NCBI GenBank assembly: GCA_938091085.1
Contig: CALKOC010000041.1
Coordinates: forward strand, 1-37,922
DNA length: 37,922 nucleotides
DNA from: an uncultured Alphaproteobacteria bacterium
GTDB lineage: Bacteria > Pseudomonadota > Alphaproteobacteria > RS24
Direction of reading: 5' to 3'
The notes under the pieces are model-generated. The model was not told the origin of the DNA, searched no databases, and worked only from the letters and a program-made list of their open reading frames with translations. Numbering within the stretch: position 1 is the stretch's first letter; each line of letters begins with the position of its first letter. Shown piece by piece: positions 23,027 through 29,987 of the stretch. The position numbers were made by a program, and so were the translations under genes.

Positions 23027-24145
23027 TTAGGCTGAGACTCCGGCGTAAATATCCATCGCACTTTCAGCCGAGTAGGGATAACGCGCCAACATCATAAGTC
23101 TTTTATGTCCGGTGGCGACAATCACCTCTTCGGATACACCCATGCCGCCATGAAGCTGTATGGCCTCATGCCCTAAAGCCGTGCCGGCTACGGCAGCAAA
23201 GGCGCGTACGCCGGCAATCATGTCACCAAGCTCTGCAGTCTTATCACTTTTCAAAAGTGTCAGACGCAGAATGAGAGACCGCAACTGGTCAATCGCTACA
23301 TATTGCTCAACCATGCGGTGCTGAAGCGCCTGAAAGCTACCGAGTGGTCTGCCAAATTGTTTGCGTGTCTTTAAATATTCGAGAGTCGCTTCAAACATGG
23401 TTTCCATGAGACCAAGCGTTTCTGCGCAACGGGCAATGTCGGCTTTTTGCTGAACGGCAGTCAGCGCTTGAATGCCTCCATTAAGCTTATGAGATGCAGG
23501 AATTTGAATGGCGTCAAAATCGAGCTTCACGGCAACACGCCCATCGACAAGTCTGTATGGTGCCACTTGTAAGCCCGGGGTTTCTGCCGGCACCAAGAAT
23601 AACGATAAATCATCTTTCGAGCCATCAATGGATTTTGACGAGATGATATACCCGTCGACTCCTACGCCACTCGGCACGAGTGACTTCGACCCGGTAAGAC
23701 GAAACCCGTCATCTTTAGGTGTGGCTACGACCTCTACCCATAGTGGATTATCGCGTGCACGTTGTTCAGTGTGTGCGAGAGCAAGGCGCTTCTCGCCTGA
23801 TACCAGTTGATCTATCCATGCAGTTTTTAACTCTGGTGAAGCTGTTGCGGCAAAAAGCGCGCCGGCCTCATAAGCATACTCGATAAGTGGTTCTGCTGTG
23901 ATGCCGCGTCCAAGAGCCTCGAAAATTACAGTGAGTGTTTTTATATCTGTTTCAAAGCCACCATCGCATTCATCGAAGGCTGTCGCAATAATCCCCAATT
24001 CACCCAAAAGAGCCCAAGTTTCTGGACTAAAGCCATAAGGTGTTGCCAGATAAGTGTTTCTTTGCCCGTCGGCATAGTGATCTTGTACAAAACGCTCAAC
24101 AAGCGATTTGAGCATTTGTTGATCATCTGACAGCTGGAAATGCAC
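23027..24145 (-). CDS. Acyl-CoA dehydrogenase, possible non-catalytic subunit
   Basis: 372 residues, FAD enzyme fold of the acyl-CoA dehydrogenase family. The N-terminal helical domain, the middle strand domain (LALAHTEQRARDNP, about 121-134) and the C-terminal helices with RKQFGRPLGSFQALQHRMVE (261-280) are all present. The catalytic Glu is not seen at either common position: helix G reads QQKADIARCAETLG at 232-245 (Lys where Glu is usual), and the C-terminal YEG motif is absent. This pattern, with the shorter length, is typical of the partner chain in alpha2-beta2 acyl-CoA dehydrogenases of steroid degradation, so pairing with 26720-27928 is a fair guess. It is divergent from the LuxR-type gene, with a palindrome between. 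Confidence 0.88.
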   Translation of the reverse strand: MHFQLSDDQQMLKSLVERFVQDHYADGQRNTYLATPYGFSPETWALLGELGIIATAFDECDGGFETDIKTLTVIFEALGRGITAEPLIEYAYEAGALFAATASPELKTAWIDQLVSGEKRLALAHTEQRARDNPLWVEVVATPKDDGFRLTGSKSLVPSGVGVDGYIISSKSIDGSKDDLSLFLVPAETPGLQVAPYRLVDGRVAVKLDFDAIQIPASHKLNGGIQALTAVQQKADIARCAETLGLMETMFEATLEYLKTRKQFGRPLGSFQALQHRMVEQYVAIDQLRSLILRLTLLKSDKTAELGDMIAGVRAFAAVAGTALGHEAIQLHGGMGVSEEVIVATGHKRLMMLARYPYSAESAMDIYAGVSA

Positions 24146-24170
24146 AGTATGAACCTTTCATTATTTCATT

Positions 24171-24184
24171 ATGGCACGTGCCAT
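24171..24184. promoter_or_regulatory. Perfect 14-base palindrome between acyl-CoA dehydrogenase and luxR
   Basis: ATGGCACGTGCCAT is a perfect dyad centred on CACGTG. It lies 26 bases upstream of the acyl-CoA dehydrogenase start and about 82 bases upstream of the LuxR-type start, in the 120-base divergent gap. Flanks ATT and TAAT extend the symmetry imperfectly. It is a candidate operator for the adjacent LuxR-type protein; no second copy was seen in the window. Confidence 0.6.
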
Positions 24185-24265
24185 TAATTTGTTTAAAACA
24201 CTCAATTAGGCATCATTGATACTAAATAATTTGTCAGGGTAAGCTAAAAAGGTTAGTTTCCCGCT

Positions 24266-25048
24266 ATGGAAGTGAACAAAAACCTCAAAAATATTCGCAT
24301 AAAGAGCCCTGAAGACATCAGGCGCTCCGCTGAAGCCTTTCGTGATATTGTTAAAAAACTCGTTAACATGCGCATTGCCGCAAGTCATAACATCGCAAAG
24401 AACGAGGCGCTGGTTGATGTTGAAGGTCAGTTAATTGCTACCGAGGTGTTTGGCTGGGAAGGTAAAAATGATTGGCTTGGAAGCGCCTATCTGGCGCTTG
24501 AATCGCCAATCACAATGGCCTGCCGTTACGAGAGCGAGCCTTTCTGGATTAATGAAAAAGGTGTGTATACCCAACATCCCAACACCTTTCTTGATGAAAT
24601 TGATCTCGCCAAGTTCCGCGAGCGCGCCAAAACCAATGCTGCGATTGTTGTACCTGTTCATATGCCCTTTAGTCAGATTGGGGCGGTCAGCTTCAACCCC
24701 TTTGATGAAAAAACAACAGATTTATCAGAAGCTTATGAGAATTTTGGCATGGAATTAGGGCTTTATGCCCGCGCCTTTATTCGTTCTTATATGCATGTTT
24801 TGCCGCGTGTTCAGATATTGCCGAGCAGTTCTAAGCTTTCTAAACGCGAGGTGGAATGCTTGCGTTGGGCTGCTATGGGGAAAACCGATATTGAAATCAG
24901 CATGATTATCAAACGCAGTCGGGCGACGGTGCGCTTTCATATTCATAACGCTTCAATGAAACTTGATGCTGTTAACCGAAGTCAGGCAGTCTTTAAGGCC
25001 ACCCAGCTTGGATATATCAGCAATATGAGTTCCAAAATCCTGATTTAA
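24266..25048 (+). CDS. LuxR-family transcriptional regulator without a LuxI partner
   Basis: 260 residues. Residues 190-250 form a LuxR/GerE helix-turn-helix (LSKREVECLRWAAMGKTDIE, then a recognition helix with TVRFHIHNASMKL). Residues about 15-180 resemble the ligand-binding domain of autoinducer-type LuxR proteins, including the KNDWLGSAY and FWINEK segments, but the usual set of invariant residues is incomplete. No luxI-like synthase is in the window, so it is a solo receptor that may sense a pathway compound. The ATG at 24266 lacks a clear ribosome-binding site. It lies between the acyl-CoA dehydrogenase and the DUF35-to-E2 run and is the only transcription factor seen here, so it is the leading candidate for control of both. 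Confidence 0.88.
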   Translation: MEVNKNLKNIRIKSPEDIRRSAEAFRDIVKKLVNMRIAASHNIAKNEALVDVEGQLIATEVFGWEGKNDWLGSAYLALESPITMACRYESEPFWINEKGVYTQHPNTFLDEIDLAKFRERAKTNAAIVVPVHMPFSQIGAVSFNPFDEKTTDLSEAYENFGMELGLYARAFIRSYMHVLPRVQILPSSSKLSKREVECLRWAAMGKTDIEISMIIKRSRATVRFHIHNASMKLDAVNRSQAVFKATQLGYISNMSSKILI

Positions 25049-25062
25049 TCCTCTTCTTTTCA

Positions 25063-25078
25063 ACCTAGTTAATTAGGT
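25063..25078. promoter_or_regulatory. Near-perfect 16-base dyad upstream of DUF35 gene
   Basis: ACCTAGTTAATTAGGT pairs at 14 of 16 positions with its own reverse complement. It follows the luxR stop by 15 bases and precedes the DUF35 start by 77 bases. There is no T-tract directly after it, so an operator is favoured over a terminator. It differs from the 24171 palindrome. Confidence 0.4.
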
Positions 25079-25097
25079 AGTGCCGCTGGCTTTTTTT

Positions 25098-25111
25098 AAA
25101 AGCTAGTAGTT
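25098..25111 (+). promoter_or_regulatory. Motif AAAAGCTAGTAGTT, first copy
   Basis: Located about 45 bases before the DUF35 start. A near-identical AAAAGCTAGTGGTT (31911-31924) precedes the ABM gene. Thirteen of fourteen bases agree. A shared promoter or activator element is possible; two copies are weak evidence. Confidence 0.3.
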
Positions 25112-25155
25112 AGAGATCTACAATTTCTAAATTTTAAACATTACTCTTAAAGACT

Positions 25156-25572
25156 ATGGATCAAGACATAACAGGCGAAATTCCCCACCTCGTATTATCA
25201 GAGGATGGTAACTATTATTTGCAAGGTGGCCATAATGAAGCCTCGGGCAAATATGTGTTTCCACTTATGGGCGGAGATAAAGAGTTTTTCGAACCCGTGC
25301 AGCTGAAGCGCGAGGGGACTGTCTGGTCGTTTACGGTTCAGAGGTTTCGCCCGAAGACTCCACCCTATGCGGGACCGGATGATTTTATTCCGTATCTTGT
25401 GGCTTATGTCGATTTGCCGGGCCAGTTAAAAGTCGAGGCTCGCTTGGTGGATATTGAAGAAGAGAAAGTTGAGATTGGCCTGCCGGTTGAGCTCACTGTT
25501 ATACCCGACATCAATGGTTCGCCGGGTAGCGTGATGCATGCTTTCAGGCCATTAGAAAAGAGTGCTGCATGA
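25156..25572 (+). CDS. DUF35 OB-fold protein lacking zinc cysteines
   Basis: 138 residues. The C-terminal OB-fold is recognised from GTVWSFTVQRFRPKTPPY, FIPYLVAYVDLPGQLKVEARLVD and VEIGLPVELTV, then HAFRP at the end. In most DUF35 proteins an N-terminal rubredoxin-like finger with four Cys binds zinc; here that segment (LQGGHNEASGKYVFPLMGG, 22-40) has none, and the whole protein is free of cysteine. DUF35 proteins partner thiolase-like enzymes, as ChsH2 does with the Ltp2 aldolase. Its stop overlaps the start of the thiolase-like gene by ATGA, which supports a complex. No clear ribosome-binding site precedes the ATG. Role is inferred as a structural partner of the downstream enzyme. Confidence 0.85.
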   Translation: MDQDITGEIPHLVLSEDGNYYLQGGHNEASGKYVFPLMGGDKEFFEPVQLKREGTVWSFTVQRFRPKTPPYAGPDDFIPYLVAYVDLPGQLKVEARLVDIEEEKVEIGLPVELTVIPDINGSPGSVMHAFRPLEKSAA

Positions 25573-26714
25573 CTGATGTAGGTATTATCGGGGTAGGCAT
25601 CCATCCTTTCGGCAGAACTGAAGGCCGCAGCGGGATTGATATGGGCATTTATGCTGTCCGGGAAGCCTTATCGGACTGCAGTCTTAACTGGGAAGATGTG
25701 CAATTTGCCTATGGCGGCTCTGATGCATCCGGCAATGCAGATACAATGGTCAAGCAGCTTGGCTTATCCGGTGTGCAATTTGTAAATGTTAAAAATGGCT
25801 GTGCGACGGGCGGTTCGGCACTTTATGCTGTAGCCAGCACCATTAAAGCCGGTGAGTATGACATTGGTCTGGCTGTTGGTTTTGATAAACACCCCCGCGG
25901 TGCCTTTAACCCTTTGCCAGAAGAATGGGGTCTTCCAGACTGGTACGGCGCACAGGGTTATATGCTCACCACGCAATTTTTCGCCATGAAAATCAAACGC
26001 TATATGCATGATTTCAATATTTCCGATTTGTCCCTCGGGCGTATTTCTGAAAAGTCATTTGCCAATGCAGAACATGCTGAGCATGCCTGGCGGCGCGACC
26101 CAGTTTCACTCGCTGAAATTATGGAGAGCCCGATGGTTAATGATCCATTGCGTAAATATATGTTTTGCTCTCCTGCTGAGGGTGGTGTGGCGCTTATTTT
26201 GGCATCTGAAAAAAAGGCCCGCGAAATTGGCGCGCCATTTATCAAGCTTGATGCAGCAATTATGCGGACACGTCCACAAGGTAGTTTTGAGGTTTTCGCC
26301 CCGTCTATTGATAACGATATCGACGGCTCCGCCACGCGGTTGGCTTCGCAAGCAGCTTTTGACCTCGCAGGTATCGGGCCTGAGGATTTTGACTTGGCTC
26401 AGCTTCAAGACACGGATGCAGGAACGGAAATCATTCATATGGCCGAGAATGGTTTATGCGCGGATGGTGAACAGGAGCAGTGGCTCGCCGAGGGAAAAAC
26501 GTTGCTGAATGGGCAGCTGCCTATCAATACGGATGGTGGGTGTATCGCTTGTGGCGAGCCGATTGGCGCTTCCGGTTTACGTCAGGTTTATGAAAATGTG
26601 GTTCAACTAAGAGGACAGGCTGGTGCGCGGCAGGTTCAAAATGATCCGCGTGTTGCTTACAGTCATGTCTATGGAGCGCCTGGCGTTTCAGCCGTGACAA
26701 TTTTAAGAAAATAA
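25569..26714 (+). CDS. Thiolase-superfamily protein of SCP-x/Ltp type, possible retro-aldolase
   Basis: 381 residues. Cys78 in NGCATGG is the usual acylated Cys. The second thiolase centre is altered: the GHP motif reads GEP (Glu330 for His) in CIACGEPIGASGLRQV, and the C-terminal Cys motif reads YGAPGVSA without Cys. A standard Claisen thiolase needs these, so the protein more likely acts as a specialised acyltransferase or an aldolase like Ltp2, which also works with a DUF35 partner. The 4-base overlap with DUF35 upstream and a 5-base gap to the acyl-CoA dehydrogenase downstream place all three in one operon. Glu at the His position occurs in some relatives as far as I recall, so it need not mean loss of activity. 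Confidence 0.88.
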   Translation: MTDVGIIGVGIHPFGRTEGRSGIDMGIYAVREALSDCSLNWEDVQFAYGGSDASGNADTMVKQLGLSGVQFVNVKNGCATGGSALYAVASTIKAGEYDIGLAVGFDKHPRGAFNPLPEEWGLPDWYGAQGYMLTTQFFAMKIKRYMHDFNISDLSLGRISEKSFANAEHAEHAWRRDPVSLAEIMESPMVNDPLRKYMFCSPAEGGVALILASEKKAREIGAPFIKLDAAIMRTRPQGSFEVFAPSIDNDIDGSATRLASQAAFDLAGIGPEDFDLAQLQDTDAGTEIIHMAENGLCADGEQEQWLAEGKTLLNGQLPINTDGGCIACGEPIGASGLRQVYENVVQLRGQAGARQVQNDPRVAYSHVYGAPGVSAVTILRK

Positions 26715-26719
26715 AGATT

Positions 26720-27928
26720 ATGGATTTTGAATTTCTGGAAAGCGAATCTGAATTTCGTGATGAAGTAAAAAGCTTCCTTGCTGAGGCGCTGGATGCAGAT
26801 GTGCGATCGGCTTCCGCCTCATCGCCGGGTGTCTTTGCTGAGCCTGATATTGGTCTGGGCTGGCATCAAAAGCTTCATGAAAGAGGTTGGATTGCGCCTG
26901 ACTGGCCAGTTGAATATGGCGGCACGGGTTGGACGGCCCTGCAGAAATATATTTTTGAAAAAGAATGCTCTGTCGTTGGTGCGCCCAAACTTCCTGTCAT
27001 GGGTATGCAATTGCTAGGTCCGAGCATTTATACATTTGGTACGGACGCTCAAAAAGAAACTTTATTGCCGCGTATTTTATCAGGTGAGGACTACTGGTGT
27101 CAGGGTTTTTCAGAGCCCAATTCCGGTTCAGACCTTGCTAGTTTACAAGCAACGGCGGTGCGCGATGGGGACAATTATATTGTAAATGGCAGTAAAATTT
27201 GGACAACGCATGGTCACCATGCCAATAAAATATTCTGTCTGCTCCGCACTGAAAAGGCTGAACGCCCTCAACAGGGCATCAGTTTCATTCTACTCGATCT
27301 TGACCAGCCGGGCATTTCAGTAAAACCGATTATTACGCTGGCAGGGGACCATGAGGTCAATCAAGTATTCTTTGATGATGCTGTCACGCCGATTGAAAAT
27401 CTTGTCGGTGAAGAAGGCCAGGGTTGGGAAATTGCAAAATTTCTTCTCGAAAATGAGCGCGGTGGCTCATGTCATGCCCCTGAATTGCTTGCCGATTTGG
27501 AAAGATTGGATTTGGCCGCTTCACAAGAAATTTTTGAAGATGCTTGTAAAGTTTCTGAAACCCGAGCATGGCGTCGTAAACTGGCGGATATTCGCTTGCG
27601 CGCTCAGGCACTGGAAGTCACGGAATTGCAGGTGCTCGCTAATATTATGGAAGGCCTTGAGCCTGGGCCGCAAACCTCGCTAATTAAATTTGTTGCGTCA
27701 AAGGTCCGTCAAGAGGTTGATGGTCTTGCCCTTGATCTTTTCGGCCATGCGGCGTTGCAACTTGAAACACAACGTCCGCTTTATGGTGGTAATGCCCCGC
27801 AACCGATTTTCTCCCAAGGGGCTCAGATTGCGACACCGCGTTACTTGAACAGCCGGGCGTGGACTATTTTTGGTGGGACAAATGAAGTTCAGGCGAATAT
27901 CATATCCAAAACCGTGCTTGGCCTATAA
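26720..27928 (+). CDS. Acyl-CoA dehydrogenase, probable catalytic subunit
   Basis: 402 residues, FAD-dependent alpha,beta-dehydrogenation of an acyl-CoA. WCQGFSEPNSGSDLASLQ (126-143) is the FAD/substrate motif, and WTIFGGTNEVQANI near the C-terminus is typical. Glu246 in FLLENERGG is at the helix-G position that carries the catalytic Glu in isovaleryl- and long-chain-type enzymes; the C-terminal YEG Glu is replaced by Gly. It starts 5 bases after the thiolase-like gene and is followed by the E1alpha gene after 50 bases. It resembles the alpha chains of heteromeric dehydrogenases; the shorter protein at 23027-24145 may be its partner. Confidence 0.92.
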   Translation: MDFEFLESESEFRDEVKSFLAEALDADVRSASASSPGVFAEPDIGLGWHQKLHERGWIAPDWPVEYGGTGWTALQKYIFEKECSVVGAPKLPVMGMQLLGPSIYTFGTDAQKETLLPRILSGEDYWCQGFSEPNSGSDLASLQATAVRDGDNYIVNGSKIWTTHGHHANKIFCLLRTEKAERPQQGISFILLDLDQPGISVKPIITLAGDHEVNQVFFDDAVTPIENLVGEEGQGWEIAKFLLENERGGSCHAPELLADLERLDLAASQEIFEDACKVSETRAWRRKLADIRLRAQALEVTELQVLANIMEGLEPGPQTSLIKFVASKVRQEVDGLALDLFGHAALQLETQRPLYGGNAPQPIFSQGAQIATPRYLNSRAWTIFGGTNEVQANIISKTVLGL

Positions 27929-27978
27929 GGTGGCTAACAAAGTATCGGTAAACAGTACGTTTAAAAACGGAGGGAAGA

Positions 27979-28950
27979 ATGCAAATTAGTGAAGATGCGC
28001 TAAAGAAGGCATACAGGCAGATGAAAACTATCCGCATGTTTGAGGAGCGTTTGCATGATGAGATTATGACAGGTGAAATTGCAGGTTTCACCCATCTCTA
28101 TGCAGGTCAAGAAGCGGTGGCTGTCGGGGTTTGTGAACATCTCGATTTTAATGACACAATTGCTTCCACCCATAGAGGTCACGGTCACTGTATCGCTAAG
28201 GGCTGTGATGTTAAAGGCATGATGCTGGAAATTTACGGTCGTGCTGACGGGATTTGTAAAGGCAAGGGCGGCTCCATGCATATTGCCGATATTGAAAAAG
28301 GTATGCTGGGTGCAAATGGTATCGTTGGTGGCGGTCCACCAATTGTTGTCGGCGCTGCGCTGGCTGCGAAATTATATGGTGATGGCCGTTTGGCTGTCGC
28401 TTTCTCTGGTGACGGTGCGTGTAACCAAGGCACAACTTTTGAGGCTATGAATTTGGCTGTTGTGACCAATGCCCCTGCAATTTTTGCGTTTGAGAATAAT
28501 CATTATTCAGAGCACACCGGTGTGGCCTATGCTGTCGGCAGTGAGGATATTGCGGGCCGTGCTGAAAGTTTTGGTATGAAAGCTTGGCGCGTTGACGGAT
28601 GTGACTTTTTTAAAGTCTATGAAACTATGGGTGAAGTTGTTGATCATGTTCGTGCTGGAAAAGGTCCGGCGGCTGTCGAGTTTGATACGGAAAGATTCTT
28701 CGGTCACTTTGAGGGCGATCCGCAAAACTATCGCGGCGAAGGTGAGATTGCACGTCTTAGAAAAGAACGCGACTGCATCACAATATTCAGAGAGCATGCG
28801 GCGAAGAACAAGCTCGTCAGCAAAAAAGATTTGGACGCCATTGATAAAGAAGTCTCAGACCTGATTGACAAGTCAGTCGAAGAGTCACGGGCGGCTGCGC
28901 CGCCTAAGGCTGAAGATGTTCTTACCGATGTCTATATTGACTATATATAA
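27979..28950 (+). CDS. acoA: Acetoin-dehydrogenase-type E1 component, alpha subunit
   Basis: 323 residues. The thiamine-diphosphate motif starts at GDG 144-146 and ends at Asn173-Asn174. Segments such as ASTHRGHGHCIAKG, GGKGGSMHIAD-like KGKGGSMHIADIEKGMLGAN and FGHFEGDPQ match AcoA of acetoin:DCPIP oxidoreductases more closely than the housekeeping pyruvate dehydrogenase, from memory of those sequences. With E1beta it decarboxylates or cleaves a 2-oxo compound and loads the acyl group on E2 lipoate. The ATG follows GGAGGG. It is the fourth gene of the run and is followed by E1beta after 14 bases. True substrate may differ from acetoin. Confidence 0.9.
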   Translation: MQISEDALKKAYRQMKTIRMFEERLHDEIMTGEIAGFTHLYAGQEAVAVGVCEHLDFNDTIASTHRGHGHCIAKGCDVKGMMLEIYGRADGICKGKGGSMHIADIEKGMLGANGIVGGGPPIVVGAALAAKLYGDGRLAVAFSGDGACNQGTTFEAMNLAVVTNAPAIFAFENNHYSEHTGVAYAVGSEDIAGRAESFGMKAWRVDGCDFFKVYETMGEVVDHVRAGKGPAAVEFDTERFFGHFEGDPQNYRGEGEIARLRKERDCITIFREHAAKNKLVSKKDLDAIDKEVSDLIDKSVEESRAAAPPKAEDVLTDVYIDYI

Positions 28951-28964
28951 GAAGGGACAAGCAG

Positions 28965-29975
28965 ATGGCTGAATTAATGCTGCGTGAAGCAATTTTACAA
29001 ACCCTGTTCGCTGAAATGGAACGGGATGAGAATGTCGTCGTTCTTGGTGAGGACATTGTAGGTGGTATGGGAACAGAAGGTGGCCCCGAGGCAATCGGCG
29101 GTATCTGGGGAACGTCTGCCGGTCTTTATGATAAGTTTGGCGGGGATCGCGTCATTGATACGCCGATTTCTGAAAGTGCGATTATTGGTGCTGCCGGCGG
29201 ACTTGGTCTGACGGGTAAGCGCCCTGTCGCAGAAATTATGTTCGCCGACTTTTTGGGCGTTTGTATGGATCAGATTTGGAACCAGATGGCAAAATTCCGC
29301 TATATGTTTGGCGGTAAAACCGAGTGTCCGGCAGTGGTGCGAATGATTTATGGTGCCGGGTTGAACGCTGCTGCCCAGCACAGTCAGGCGCCGCACGGTA
29401 TTCTGACTTCCATGCCAGGGCTGAAAGTTGTCATGCCGTCAACACCGGCTGATGCCAAAGGACTTTTGACAACAGCTATTCGGGATCAAGACCCGGTTAT
29501 ATTTCTGGAGCACAAAGCTCTTTATGCTGAAAAAGGCGAAGTGCCTGAAGGTGAATATACTATTCCTTTCGGTCATGCGCGGTTGGCTCATGCAGGCGAG
29601 GATGTCACAATTGTTGCTGCAGGTTTGATGGTTAAATTTGCAACAAAAGCTGCTCAAGGACTCGCTGAACAAGGTATAGGCTGTGATGTCATTGATTTAC
29701 GGACCACCAGCCCGTTGGATGAAGAGGCTATTTTGGACTCAGTCGAAAATACCGGTCGTTTGGTTGTTGTTGACGAGTCGCCCCCGCGTTGCGGGTTGGC
29801 TACCGATATTGTATCGCTGGTCACTAACAAAGCTTATGCGAGCTTGAAGGCGCCGCCCGAAATGGTCACATCACCGCATACACCCGTGCCTTTTGCACGA
29901 GAACTTGAAAAGGCCTATCTGCCGTCTCCGGGCAAAATCGCAGATGCCGTTCAACGAACTCTAGCCTGGAAATAG
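28965..29975 (+). CDS. acoB: Acetoin-dehydrogenase-type E1 component, beta subunit
   Basis: 336 residues, transketolase-like pyrimidine-binding and C-terminal domains. VVLGEDIVGG (25-34), DTPISESAIIGAAGGLGLTG, the MDQIWNQMAKFRYMFGGK run and QHSQAPHG are highly like AcoB, as is the C-terminal HTPVPFARELEKAYLPSPGK (about 305-324). It forms the alpha2beta2 E1 with the preceding gene, 14 bases upstream, with AAGAAGGGA ahead of its ATG. E2 follows after 12 bases. The tight spacing argues for one complex from one transcript. Confidence 0.92.
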   Translation: MAELMLREAILQTLFAEMERDENVVVLGEDIVGGMGTEGGPEAIGGIWGTSAGLYDKFGGDRVIDTPISESAIIGAAGGLGLTGKRPVAEIMFADFLGVCMDQIWNQMAKFRYMFGGKTECPAVVRMIYGAGLNAAAQHSQAPHGILTSMPGLKVVMPSTPADAKGLLTTAIRDQDPVIFLEHKALYAEKGEVPEGEYTIPFGHARLAHAGEDVTIVAAGLMVKFATKAAQGLAEQGIGCDVIDLRTTSPLDEEAILDSVENTGRLVVVDESPPRCGLATDIVSLVTNKAYASLKAPPEMVTSPHTPVPFARELEKAYLPSPGKIADAVQRTLAWK

Positions 29976-29987
29976 CGCGAGGCAACG

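Noticed and set aside
26008-26508. 166-residue open frame inside the thiolase-like gene
   Set aside because: Shifted-frame shadow of the thiolase-like gene, rich in Arg, Leu and Trp with no domain.
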